NCBI GenBank assembly: GCA_963800475.1
Contig: CAWDAZ010000001.1
Location: 496,001 to 560,000 of the forward strand
Length of the DNA: 64,000 nucleotides
Direction: 5' to 3'
Origin: Palsa-465 sp963800475
GTDB taxonomy: Bacteria; Actinomycetota; Thermoleophilia; Solirubrobacterales; Solirubrobacteraceae
Below, in pieces: positions 50,027 to 58,625 of the stretch (its first letter is position 1; each line of letters opens with the position of its first letter). The notes under the pieces were generated by a model. That model searched no databases and was not told the DNA's origin. It saw nothing but the letters and a program-made list of their open reading frames with translations. A program made the position numbers and the translations under genes.

Positions 50027-50400
50027 ACCTGCACCCCTGAGCGGAAGGCTTCCGGCCGTTGATAGGTCGCTCCGGGCGTGCAGCCGATGGCGAGGATCCT
50101 CACCCCGTCCTGCCCCGGTTGGAGCCTGCGCTTGCTCGCGGCGTCGACCTTGAGCATCTCCCCTTGGGAGACCCTCACCTCTTCGCCGTCGATTACGAAA
50201 TCGGCCTGTCCGCGGAGCACCACGTACACCTCTTCCTGCCCGTCTTCGGCGTGGTCGTGCTCGGGGTAATCGGAGAACGCGGCCGGGAAATCGAGCACCT
50301 GCATCCCAAACGACCGGATGCCGAGCTCGGCACCGGCCAGCTTGACGGCGCCATGGTGGATCGACTCCAGCTCGTCGATCGCCTTCATGGTGTAGCTCAT
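50023..50400 (-). CDS. Small cupin-domain protein (125 aa)
   Basis: Cupin fold with motif 1 DYPEHDHAEDGQEEVYVVLRG (HxH...E) and motif 2 EEVRVSQGEMLKVDAASKRR, where the usual His is replaced (metal site possibly incomplete). A strong GGAGGGCAGC ribosome-binding site precedes the ATG. First gene of the cupin pair, 71 bp after the LuxR-type regulator on the same strand. Confidence 0.82.
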   Translation of the reverse strand: MSYTMKAIDELESIHHGAVKLAGAELGIRSFGMQVLDFPAAFSDYPEHDHAEDGQEEVYVVLRGQADFVIDGEEVRVSQGEMLKVDAASKRRLQPGQDGVRILAIGCTPGATYQRPEAFRSGVQV

Positions 50401-50470
50401 GCTGCCCTCCTTGGGTGGTGGATGCTGGCAGCGTGGCGGCCCGGCCCTGACCGCGCATCGGCTCCCCTGC

Positions 50471-53074
50471 CTATGTTGGCTTGCCGACCGTCCCATCTTG
50501 CGAGAGCAGCCCGCGGCTGCGGGCCTGCTCGATCGCGGCCAGTCGTGTCGTGGCGCCGAGCTTCGCCAGAATCGCCGAGACGTGGTGCGCGACCGTGCGC
50601 TCAGAAAGGTGCAACGCGGCGGCGATCGCCGGATTCGTGGCACCGGTGGCGACCTGCTCAAGAATCTCCTGCTCGCGGCGGGTAAGGCCGGCAGGATGCG
50701 CCAGCGTCGATCGCCTCGGGCCGCGCGTGGCGCGTGCGCCCCGGACCGCTCGCTCCCGAGCGAACGACCGGACGGCCGCGCTCGCGCCCAGCTTATGGAG
50801 CACGGCCTGTGCTTGGCGGGCGGCGGCATCATCGCCTGGCAGTGCGGCCAGCGCCGACTCGTACGGCGCCTCCAGATCGCGCCAGGCTCGCATCGCCCCG
50901 CGCCAGTCGCCTGCGAGCTCAAGCTTCACGGCGACCGGCGCGCTGGCCGGCGTGTCGAGCTCGAAGCCGTGGCGCGCTGCCCACAGCGCCAGCTCGCCGC
51001 CCCAGCGCGCGAACCGGCCGGTCGCCGGGGACGCGCGAGCGGCCTCCAGGTGCTCGAGGGCCGCGCGGCGGTCGCCACGCAGCCACGCCGCCTCGACCAG
51101 GGCGCAGCGGAGCGTGCTGTGACGCGAATCCTCCGCAACTTTTGGGATCTCGGCCCACGCCTGCTCCAGGGTCCGCTCGGCATCGGGCTCGCCCCGACGG
51201 GCCGCGATCAGCCCCTCCATGGCTCGGCCCAGGGGAACCTCCGCGTGCCAGGTCCGAACGCTGTAGGCCGCCGCCGGAAGCGCCTCGTCCCAGCGGCCGC
51301 GATCGAGCAGGCTACGGGCGAGGAATCCCTCGATCACGTGAGAGGGGATCCGCGCATCGAGCTCCTCGAATAACGCACGCGCGTCGCCCAAGGTGGTCTC
51401 TACCAGCTCATGCCGGCGCAGGGTCGCGCCGACGAACAGCAGGTTGACGTAGGCTCGAATCGTTTGGATTGCCAGCCCTGCCGCTTGGGCCTCGCGAAGC
51501 GCATCCGTGAGCATCGGGATCGCTTCGGGTTGACCGTGGTGACCGTGCGCTAGGCCGACGCTGATGGCGATGTCGATCTGGACCTCCTCAAGCCCGGCAG
51601 CCGCGGCCAGCTCACGCGCTGGTGGTCCAGCTGCGATCGCAACCGCGGGGTCGAACGCCGCGGCCTCGATCCTGACGCGCGCCGACTGCGCCCGCGCCTG
51701 CGCGGCCACGTCGGAGGTAGCCTCCAACACCGCGATCGCGCGCTCAGCGGCCTGCTTCGCCTCCACCATTCGATCGAACGACCACAGCGCCCAGGCCAGC
51801 GCCCCCAGCGCGCGGGCCTGCCGCAACGGATCCCCGAGCCGCTCGGCGACGCCCAGCGCCTGCTCCGCGCCCGTTACCGCGTCCTCATAGCGGGTGCTGG
51901 TGAAGTTCGCCGCACGCGAGTAGCGGATCAGCAGCTCGTAGCGCTCGGGATCGGCGAGATCCTCGCCCAGCCGCAGCGCTCGCTCAGCTTGAAGGCGCGC
52001 CTGGAGGGGCGCGCCAAGGCGCTCCGCCGCCACCGACGCAAGCGCGGCATAGCGACACGCCTCGTGGTGAAGCCCCGCCAGCTCCGCGTGATGAGCCAGC
52101 CGAGCGTTGTCGACTGCTCCCGCCTGATCGGACAGCGCGGACACCGCTCGCGCGTGAAGCTCCGCGAGTCGTGGCGGCGAGATCGAGGCTTCGACAGCCT
52201 CACGGATGAGCTCGTGCCGGAAGCCCAACCTGGTGCCGTCGGCGACCAGCACGCCACGCGCCAGCGCCTCCTCGACGGCCTTGGCGCTGCCCGGGACCAC
52301 GGCGTCCAGCAGCGCGTAGTCGAAGCGCTGCCCTAGTACCGCGCCGGCATCGGCCACTTCGCGGGCGGCCCGGCTCAGGCGACCAGCCCGGGCGAGCGCC
52401 GCGTCGCGCACCGACGCCGGCAGTCGGTCCCCGGCGGCGACCGCCTCCACCACCAGGAACGGGTTGCCGCCGGTGGCGCGTACCAGCTCCCCGACGTCGA
52501 GCCCGCTCGGCCCAGCCAACTCCCGCACCGCCGCGTTCGAGAGCGGCCGCAGGCGGATACGCCGCACCCTCGGAGCGTTCGTAAGGTCGCCGAGCAGCAG
52601 TCCCAGCTCCGGGTTGGCCGCCACCTCGTCGTCGCGGAACGTTGCGATGATCGCCGCGGCCATCTGCGATGCCCGTCGCACCAGCAGCCGGATCAGATCG
52701 AGTGTCAGCGGATCGGCCCAGTGAACGTCCTCGATGACCGCCACGACCGGTGCCCGCTCGGCGAGCACGCTCGCCACCCGCCGCACCAGCACCAGCCGGT
52801 CATCGCTGCCCAGATCAATCAGATCGCCGCCTCCCCCCGCCTCCACAAGCTCGCGCAGCGGCGCGAGCGGTACCGGCACCGACAGCGGCTCGCACGCCCC
52901 GACCAGAAACGTCACGCGCTCGCCGGTGCGCTCTCTGAGCTCCCGCAGCAACGAGCTCTTGCCGATCCCCGCCTCCCCAGCAACCAGCACCAGGGACCCC
53001 CGGCCAGCAGCCGCGTCCTGGACCGCGTCGGCAAGCACGGCCCACTCATCCTCACGCTCGAGAAGGCGCACCAC
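50471..53074 (-). CDS. Large LuxR-family ATPase transcription regulator (LAL type, 867 aa)
   Basis: STAND/MalT-like regulator. N-terminal AAA+ NTPase: Walker A LVAGEAGIGKSSLLREL near residue 36, Walker B VVAVIEDVHWADP near 110, sensor-like GGNPFLVVEAVAAG near 225. The long middle part is TPR-like helical repeats (AERALRLGEDLADPERYELL, ARALGALAWALWSF). The C-terminal LuxR HTH is complete: LTRREQEILEQVATGATNPAIAAALHLSERTVAHHVSAIL, written here in overlapping parts. The GTG at 53074 is chosen because domain similarity begins right after it (RLLEREDEW); the open frame extends upstream as low-complexity sequence. Probably controls the cupin pair downstream. Confidence 0.85.
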   Translation of the reverse strand: MVRLLEREDEWAVLADAVQDAAAGRGSLVLVAGEAGIGKSSLLRELRERTGERVTFLVGACEPLSVPVPLAPLRELVEAGGGGDLIDLGSDDRLVLVRRVASVLAERAPVVAVIEDVHWADPLTLDLIRLLVRRASQMAAAIIATFRDDEVAANPELGLLLGDLTNAPRVRRIRLRPLSNAAVRELAGPSGLDVGELVRATGGNPFLVVEAVAAGDRLPASVRDAALARAGRLSRAAREVADAGAVLGQRFDYALLDAVVPGSAKAVEEALARGVLVADGTRLGFRHELIREAVEASISPPRLAELHARAVSALSDQAGAVDNARLAHHAELAGLHHEACRYAALASVAAERLGAPLQARLQAERALRLGEDLADPERYELLIRYSRAANFTSTRYEDAVTGAEQALGVAERLGDPLRQARALGALAWALWSFDRMVEAKQAAERAIAVLEATSDVAAQARAQSARVRIEAAAFDPAVAIAAGPPARELAAAAGLEEVQIDIAISVGLAHGHHGQPEAIPMLTDALREAQAAGLAIQTIRAYVNLLFVGATLRRHELVETTLGDARALFEELDARIPSHVIEGFLARSLLDRGRWDEALPAAAYSVRTWHAEVPLGRAMEGLIAARRGEPDAERTLEQAWAEIPKVAEDSRHSTLRCALVEAAWLRGDRRAALEHLEAARASPATGRFARWGGELALWAARHGFELDTPASAPVAVKLELAGDWRGAMRAWRDLEAPYESALAALPGDDAAARQAQAVLHKLGASAAVRSFARERAVRGARATRGPRRSTLAHPAGLTRREQEILEQVATGATNPAIAAALHLSERTVAHHVSAILAKLGATTRLAAIEQARSRGLLSQDGTVGKPT

Positions 53075-53778
53075 CGAGCACGATCGTAATGCCTTCCGCC
53101 GAACCCCCAAGCCCCGTACCGGCGTTGACCAGTTTGGGTCGAAGGGGCAGCCGCGTTGGCGTGACTCGTATAGGCGTGATCCGGCAGTGCCGACCGCTGC
53201 TCTCGAACCCCGTGATTGGATCGGGCGCGAGCCCTGCTCTGATTCCGCGACGGGCATCTCGGGCGTGACGCCGACGGACCCGCTCAGCGCGGCATGCAGG
53301 GCGATCGCCTGCGCGATCGGCCGCCCGGCGCAGGGGTCGCGCTCGTGGCGAATCTCAGGACGCGACCCGCCGGACCGTGCCGATCCTGCGGCGGTGATTC
53401 CGCGGGTCCGCGGCCGGGCACGCGCGGGCGATCGCAACCGTGGCGAAGCGCTCGTCCCGCAACCCGGCTGCTGATCGACAAAAACAGAAGCGGCGGCTCC
53501 CGCCCGGTGGTCGGACGCGGCGCTGCCCAAATCACGCGGGAGCAGCGGCAGTCAGAGGAGCGCTCGCGACCGCCCCTCTTGGGACGCGAGCGGCGGGGTC
53601 GATCCGAAGGACGGGAGACCGTGCTTCTATTGGGTGGAGGAGCCGTTCCGGGGGGTGCGCGCCTGTTGCGCGTTCGTGATGGCGGCCGGCGCTTGTACTA
53701 GCGCGTCTTCCGCCACGATCACTCGCCCGGCGCTTGATCGAGTTGCGTGGAGCGGTGGCTTCGGCGATCGTTTCCGTC
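53075..53778. other. Intergenic stretch between divergent regulator and AAA+ genes
   Basis: About 700 bp holding the promoters of two divergent genes. Open frames here lack recognisable domains and are Arg/Pro/Gly-rich, as expected for non-coding high-GC DNA. No repeat, tRNA or terminator was recognised. Confidence 0.45.
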
Positions 53779-55065
53779 ATGACAGGGACGATCCGGGCCT
53801 ACCAGCCGGGCGACCTAGCGTCGATCCTGCGTCTGTGGGAGCAGTCAGGATTGGCGCCGGTGGGTGCCGACGGGCTCACGCTCGACCAGGCCGTCGAGCT
53901 GATCAGCTCGGGCAGCGCCTCGACGCTTGTTGCCGAGCAGAATGGCGAGCTTGTTGGGGTGGTGGTTGGCAGCGTGACTGCAGCCGTCGGTTGGGTCTAT
54001 CGGCTCAGCGTCGTGCCGGGCGTGGAGGGTGGTGAGCTTGCCCAGCAGCTCGTGAGCGAACTCGAGTTGAAGCTTGCGGAGGGCGGAGCAAGGAAGCTGG
54101 CCACCGCCGTCCTGGAGGCCAGCCCCGCTCTGGCCGCGTTCGAGCGGCATGGCTATCGGGCTGCGCCTGCGATGCGCTATCTCGAGCGTGAGCTCCCGGC
54201 AATCGGGGCTTCGGTGCCGGCAGCCCTTGAGGAGCTCGGCGCCCATCTGATCCATCCTGGCCTCTGGGAGGAGCTGCGCGGGCTCGATGAGGCCAAGCAG
54301 ATCATCGAGCGCCGGGTGATTCTGCCGCTCGCCGAGCCGCGGCTGGCTGCGCGCCATGCCGTCTCTCCGCCTAAGGCGATCGTCCTGTTCGGGCCACCCG
54401 GTACCGGCAAGACGACGTTTGCCAAGGGCATCGCCTCCCGTCTGGCGTGGCCATTTGTCGAGATCGAAGCGTCGGAGATCGCTGGCGAAGGGCCAGAGCG
54501 TGAAGCGAAGCTGCTTGCCGAGAGCTTTGCGCGGGCACGGGCTGACCTCGCGACGGCCGTCGTGTTTGTCGATGAGGTCGAGGACCTAGCAGCGGCTCGC
54601 ACCGAACAGCGCAAGGTGAGTCCAAGCGTCACCAATGAGTTCCTCAAGCAGATCCCGCGGATGCGCGAGCTCCCCGAACACCTACTGGTATGCGCGACCA
54701 ACTGGGTGAGTCGGCTCGACGCGGCGTTCCTGCGACCGGGCCGGTTTGACTACGTGCTGCCCGTTGGCCCACCAGATGCTGAGGCGCGCCGCGCGATCTG
54801 GGGCCGATACGTGGAGGAGATCACCGATGTCGAGTTCAAGCTCGACTCGCTCGTCGCCGGCAGCGAGCTCTTCACGCCAGCCGACATCGAGTTCGCCGCG
54901 CGTAAGGCCGCTCAACGCGCATTTGAGCGCGAGCACTTCGACGGCACAACGCAACGTGCCACCGAGGACGAGTTCCTAACTGCGATCAGCAGCACCCGTC
55001 CATCATTGACCCGGGAGATCCTCGAGGGGTTCGAGCAAGACGTCGAGCAATTCGCCCGCTATTAG
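53779..55065 (+). CDS. GNAT acetyltransferase-AAA+ ATPase fusion (428 aa)
   Basis: Residues about 1-145 form a GNAT fold (TIRAYQPGDLASILRLWEQSG, AEQNGELVGVVVG, VYRLSVVPGVEGGELAQQL for the acetyl-CoA loop region, LAAFERHGYRAAPAMRYLER at the end). After a linker follows a classical AAA+ module: Walker A FGPPGTGKTTFAKG near 205, Walker B AVVFVDEVEDLAA near 262, sensor 1 LLVCATNWVSRLD, Arg finger region FLRPGRFDYVL, and a lid (FTPADIEFAARKAAQ). The AAA part resembles Cdc48/FtsH-type unfoldases. ATG 53779 is chosen because the GNAT fold begins there. No ribosome-binding site is obvious. Target unknown. Confidence 0.78.
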   Translation: MTGTIRAYQPGDLASILRLWEQSGLAPVGADGLTLDQAVELISSGSASTLVAEQNGELVGVVVGSVTAAVGWVYRLSVVPGVEGGELAQQLVSELELKLAEGGARKLATAVLEASPALAAFERHGYRAAPAMRYLERELPAIGASVPAALEELGAHLIHPGLWEELRGLDEAKQIIERRVILPLAEPRLAARHAVSPPKAIVLFGPPGTGKTTFAKGIASRLAWPFVEIEASEIAGEGPEREAKLLAESFARARADLATAVVFVDEVEDLAAARTEQRKVSPSVTNEFLKQIPRMRELPEHLLVCATNWVSRLDAAFLRPGRFDYVLPVGPPDAEARRAIWGRYVEEITDVEFKLDSLVAGSELFTPADIEFAARKAAQRAFEREHFDGTTQRATEDEFLTAISSTRPSLTREILEGFEQDVEQFARY

Positions 55066-55535
55066 CGCCTGATATGGGGAGGCCGCGGGAGACGTCCAGA
55101 TCGCCCCGCCTCTCGCACCTGCCTTCGCGACAGGATTGGAAGCCCACCGCATCGCGACGATCCGCCTCGCGCGCTGCTAGCAGTGCCGTCGGTAACACGC
55201 GATACCAACGGCGTGGCGTCACGGTCGGAGACTGTTGCTCTGTCGTATGCGCCGGCCGCCGGCGACCGCTGCTTGGCCCGTCGGAGCGACGCTCTGGTCC
55301 AACGCCCGGTGGCACCCGATCGGACTGCCCGTTCCCGTCGACTTCTGAAACGCCGGAGGGATGATCCAGCGGTGTCACGCTCGCGCCGGCGCCGGTGCTG
55401 CTAGCCCAGCTCGATAGCCAGCGCGGGACCGGTGGACCTGCCCCGGTTTGCGTGACACCGGGTTTGTCTGTTGATTGTTGTTGTTCGAGCGATTGATCTC
55501 AACCACTGAGCGGCGAGAGTCGTAGTTGTTCGTAG
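55066..55535. other. Intergenic stretch without recognised gene
   Basis: 470 bp between the AAA+ gene and the integrase remnant. No protein-like frame; the last part (around 55450-55510) is clearly AT-richer, with TTG/TTGTT runs. It may contain the deleted front of the integrase gene or its former regulatory region. Confidence 0.4.
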
Positions 55536-55922
55536 GCAACCGGGGAGAGCATCCGGGCCCTCGACGCAATCGACGCCCTGCCGCCGCGTCTGGACACACC
55601 GCTCCTGTTCCCGTCGCCGGCCGCGGGTGTGCTCAACCTCAACAACTTCCGCAATCGCGTCTGGATTCCGGCGATCGAGGCAAGCGGCGTCCGACCGCCG
55701 GCGAGGATCTACGACCTGCGATCGACGTTCGCTTCGAACGCCCTCGCGGCCGGGATCACCGTGTTCGAGCTGGCACGCGTCATGGGCACCAGCGTCGAGA
55801 TGATCGAGCGCCACTATGGCGCGCTGCTCGACGGATCCGGCGCGAGTATGGCGAGCCGCCTGGGAGCGTTCGAGGCCGAGCAGGCCCGCGTCGAGGAACA
55901 GGCCAGGACCAGCGGCGAATAG
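55536..55922 (+). pseudogene. C-terminal fragment of a tyrosine recombinase (integrase)
   Basis: 128 codons from just after an in-frame TAG encode the catalytic end of a phage-type integrase: LDTPLLFPSP, LNNFRNRVWIPAIEASG, IYDLRSTFASNALAAGI (Arg of the box II region kept, neighbouring His replaced by Ser), VFELARVMGTSVEMIERHYG with the Tyr nucleophile. The N-terminal arm-binding and core-binding domains and the first catalytic Arg are missing. It ends 60 bp before the intact tRNA, the usual place for the integrase of a tRNA-targeting element. Confidence 0.8.
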
Positions 55923-55924
55923 AT

Positions 55925-55947
55925 CGTTTGGGCCACTATCGGGCCAC
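55925..55947. repeat. Right copy of 23-bp direct repeat (candidate integrase arm site)
   Basis: 22 of 23 bases match 48364-48386: TTGGGCCAC, 2 nt, TCGGGCCAC. It begins just after the integrase-remnant stop and lies about 70 bp before the tRNA anticodon, mirroring the left copy inside the other end. Confidence 0.6.
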
Positions 55948-55982
55948 GGCCTCACGGCGCGATACCTAAAATCCCTTACAGC

Positions 55983-56055
55983 GCGGACGTAGCTCAGTTG
56001 GTAGAGCGTCGGCTTCCCAAGCCGAAGGTCGCGGGTTCGAGACCCGTCGTCCGCT
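55983..56055 (+). tRNA. tRNA-Gly (CCC anticodon)
   Basis: A 73-nt cloverleaf folds completely: 7-bp acceptor (GCGGACG/CGTCCGC), 4-bp D stem with AGTTGGTA loop, 5-bp anticodon stem TCGGC/GCCGA around loop TTCCCAA (anticodon CCC at 56016-56018), 5-nt variable loop, T stem GCGGG/CCCGT with TTCGAGA loop, discriminator T. CCA is not encoded. It is the intact copy among three; the 5' half and promoter were probably supplied by the integrated element. Confidence 0.95.
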
Positions 56056-56222
56056 TGGGGCTCCTCGTGCAAATGCGCGTCCTTTGACGTGCAAATCACC
56101 ATCCGCTACGGTCGCAACTCGGGCCAAACGAGCAGATCGGACAGAGCTGGCATTTGGGTGCGACGGAAGGTCAATCGGCGCGCTTGAGTGGTCTCCAGCT
56201 CACGTCAAAGGGGGAATGGCAC

Positions 56223-56639
56223 ATGAAGGGGCGAAAGATCACGGCGCTGGCGACGGTCCTGGCTGTTGGAGCGGTAGCGGCACTCCCGGCAGACGCCGCT
56301 CCCAAGCAGACCGTCAAGTGCGTGGGCACGGGCGACTTCTGTGGTGCGACGGTCAGCATCGCGGGCGGCGCGAGCAATCGGCAGGTCACCGTCCGCCTCA
56401 CCGACACTGACTTGCGGCTGGTGGCAGTGCGCGCGATTCCAGCGTCGTCCCGGGGCGCGTTCAGCATCACCCACCCGTCCTACCGGCTGGGCGGCTCCGA
56501 GGTCCGCTTTACGCTCAACGCGGTCCGCGCTAACCCGGCCGGTGCCCGAATCATCCTGTTGTTCGCGGCCGGCGGAGCGGCCGAGCAGTCTCCCAAAGGA
56601 GGGGTCGGAGGTGTGTGCCTCTCCTGCTGGCGCCCCTGA
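56223..56639 (+). CDS. Small secreted protein of unknown function (138 aa)
   Basis: The ATG at 56223 follows a GGGGGAA site and opens a clean signal peptide (MKGRKITALATVLAVG, cleavage near ADAAP). The mature part has CVGTGDFCGATVSIAGGASN and a beta-rich body (VTVRLTDTDLRLVAV, SEVRFTLNAVRANP) and ends GGVCLSCW, so two Cys pairs are likely. It lies just beyond the tRNA. No family recognised. Confidence 0.65.
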   Translation: MKGRKITALATVLAVGAVAALPADAAPKQTVKCVGTGDFCGATVSIAGGASNRQVTVRLTDTDLRLVAVRAIPASSRGAFSITHPSYRLGGSEVRFTLNAVRANPAGARIILLFAAGGAAEQSPKGGVGGVCLSCWRP

Positions 56640-56971
56640 GCCGAGGAAACCGCCTCGTAGTCGTCACAGCTGCCCGGGCCGTGTCGCTACCGAGAACCGT
56701 GTCCCGAACCATGTCCCTTGTCCCAAGCTGAGCAAATATGACCCAAGTGAAGCTCAGCCAACTTCACCAAACACCCTTCTAACTTCGAAAAGCGCTGCTC
56801 AGGGCTCAGGGGCGCATTTCCCAAGCCGAAGAGTCCGCCTCCCTTCCTTGAGCTCTCGACCGTTCGCGGGGCATCGTTTGCCAGAGGTGCGGTCAACCAC
56901 GGAGACGTCGCCGTGAGTCTCCCGGATGGCCTCCCCTGGTCGAGCCAGTCATCCTGGTCAGCGGATTGGCT
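56640..56971. other. Intergenic stretch with a 14-nt copy of the tRNA anticodon-arm sequence
   Basis: 332 bp without a protein-like frame. At 56818-56831 the sequence TTCCCAAGCCGAAG exactly matches the anticodon loop and 3' stem of tRNA-Gly(CCC) (56014-56027) without any other tRNA context. It could be a distal attachment core marking another excised or inserted segment. Confidence 0.4.
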
Positions 56972-58420
56972 ATGCGGATGCTCCAACTCTTGGCCGCGGT
57001 CGTTGTTATTGGGGCGCTGGGCGCGGTGAGCGGGGTTGGGGGGACGATCGAGGTGACAGTTGGCCGGGCGGCGGAGCAGCGGCCTGGTGGCATCGGACCC
57101 GGCTGCGACCGTTCGCGACCCGCGGTCGCTCATTTTCCCGGCGGTGTCCGCCTTAGTGAGCAGCCTCCGAGGCGAACCCGACCGATCCCGTGCATGACAT
57201 TCGTCGGCCGGACGGTTGAGGCAGCCGGCATCGGCGTCAGCAAGACGGGCGCCGTCTTCTACGCGCCCCGCACCGACAACACCTCACCGCCGCCGGCGAA
57301 CGTGTACCAAGGGCCGGAGTTTGTCGTTCGCTCGGGCAATTTGGGCGCGTCCTGGACCGCGTTGAGCTCAGGCGGTCCCAGCACCAGCGGACTCGTACCG
57401 CCGTGGATGCACGTAGATCCTCAGACCTCGCGCATCTGGTTCCTGACCGCGATAAAGACCACGCTATGCGGTGCGCGGATCTCCTGGAGCGACGATGACG
57501 GCCGGCACTGGCACACCAACCCGCTGGCCGGATGTCAGCCGCAATCACAGGGCGGCGAGAAGCTCATGGAAGGCCCAGCGGCACGCGGGGCACCGAAACC
57601 CCGCGGCTATCCGCACGTCGTCTACTACTGCGGCAACGGTGGCCTTGACACTACCGCCACCAATCTCGCCTGCTACCGCTCGCTTGACGGGGGCAGGACG
57701 TTCCACCCCATCGGTGCCACGCCCGATCCGCCAGGCCGGGCTGGTCAGTGTGGCGTCAACCACGTGGCGCGGCCGGGCAACGTGGGCACCGACGGCTACT
57801 TGTACATGCCGCTGAATCTCTGCGGGAACCTGGGGATCGCGATCAGCCGTAATGAGGGAGCCACCTGGCAGCGAAAGCTGATCGCCCGCACCAGCCTGCA
57901 AGATGTGTACACGACCGGAACGGCGGTCGACTCATCGGGGAACATCTACATCGTCTGGATAGCCGGAACCAGCTCGTACCCGGCCAATGTCGGCCATCGC
58001 GGGCTCCCGTACCTGATCATCTCCCGCGACCACGGACTCCACTGGAGCGTGCCGATGATGGTCGCAGCACCGGGCGTACGTCAGGCAGAGCACGCCGCAA
58101 TCAGTGCCACCGGCAACGGCCACATCGCCATCGCCTACGACGGAAGTGGCAGCAAAGCTCCGAGTACCAGCTTCAACGGGTACATCACCGAGACCAGCAA
58201 CTCGCTCGTCCGTCGCCCGATGTTCTTCAGCGCCAGCGTCAATCGTTCCTCCAGCCCGCTGTACCCCGGGTCCCACACCGAGAACTTCGGCGACCGCCAG
58301 TTCTACATCGGCGCCGCCTTCGCGCCGGACGGCACGCCATGGGCCGGGTTCCACTGCGCCTACGAGCCGTCGTGCCCTGGCGAGCGCATCGGCGTGGCGG
58401 CTCGGCTCGTGCAGCCCTGA
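56972..58420 (+). CDS. Secreted Asp-box (sialidase-like beta-propeller) protein (482 aa)
   Basis: Signal segment MRMLQLLAAVVVIGALGAVSG. The mature protein contains at least four Asp-box motifs (S-x-D-x-G-x-x-W type): ISWSDDDGRHW, CYRSLDGGRTF, AISRNEGATW and IISRDHGLHW, spaced as in sialidase or BNR six-bladed propellers. Catalytic sialidase residues (Arg triad, Tyr/Glu) could not be identified, so it may be a binding propeller or glycosidase of another type. ATG 56972 is used; a TTG two codons earlier is the alternative. Confidence 0.75.
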   Translation: MRMLQLLAAVVVIGALGAVSGVGGTIEVTVGRAAEQRPGGIGPGCDRSRPAVAHFPGGVRLSEQPPRRTRPIPCMTFVGRTVEAAGIGVSKTGAVFYAPRTDNTSPPPANVYQGPEFVVRSGNLGASWTALSSGGPSTSGLVPPWMHVDPQTSRIWFLTAIKTTLCGARISWSDDDGRHWHTNPLAGCQPQSQGGEKLMEGPAARGAPKPRGYPHVVYYCGNGGLDTTATNLACYRSLDGGRTFHPIGATPDPPGRAGQCGVNHVARPGNVGTDGYLYMPLNLCGNLGIAISRNEGATWQRKLIARTSLQDVYTTGTAVDSSGNIYIVWIAGTSSYPANVGHRGLPYLIISRDHGLHWSVPMMVAAPGVRQAEHAAISATGNGHIAIAYDGSGSKAPSTSFNGYITETSNSLVRRPMFFSASVNRSSSPLYPGSHTENFGDRQFYIGAAFAPDGTPWAGFHCAYEPSCPGERIGVAARLVQP

Positions 58421-58625
58421 GGCCAGTATCCGATCGACGCTTCAACGCGCGGCAGGTAGGCACAGGGTGAAGCGAAAGGTCTCTTGTCGCCAATTCGGTC
58501 GTGGGCTCGGCGACGTCGGACTGAGCGAAGCGGTCGTCCGCAACGCGCAGCCTCCCGGCGGGCGCCCGACTCGAGGTCTGGTGCTCGTTGACGAAGCGGC
58601 ACTGAGGCGTTAGCTGCTCGCTGCC

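Larger units (their letters stand above)
48210..56055. mobile_element. Element B: integrative island in tRNA-Gly(CCC), integrase decayed
   Basis: Bounded by a 42-nt tRNA 5'-half repeat (left) and the restored tRNA (right), with matching 23-bp double-9-mer repeats just inside both ends and a C-terminal integrase fragment next to the right end. Cargo: toxin-like pair, two cupins, LuxR-type ATPase regulator, GNAT-AAA+ fusion. The crossover presumably lies in the anticodon arm. Because integrase is broken the island is probably immobile. Confidence 0.7.

Noticed and set aside
50471..53530. 1019-codon version of the LuxR-type regulator
   Set aside because: The first about 150 codons are low-complexity sequence without domain similarity; the NTPase begins right after GTG 53074.
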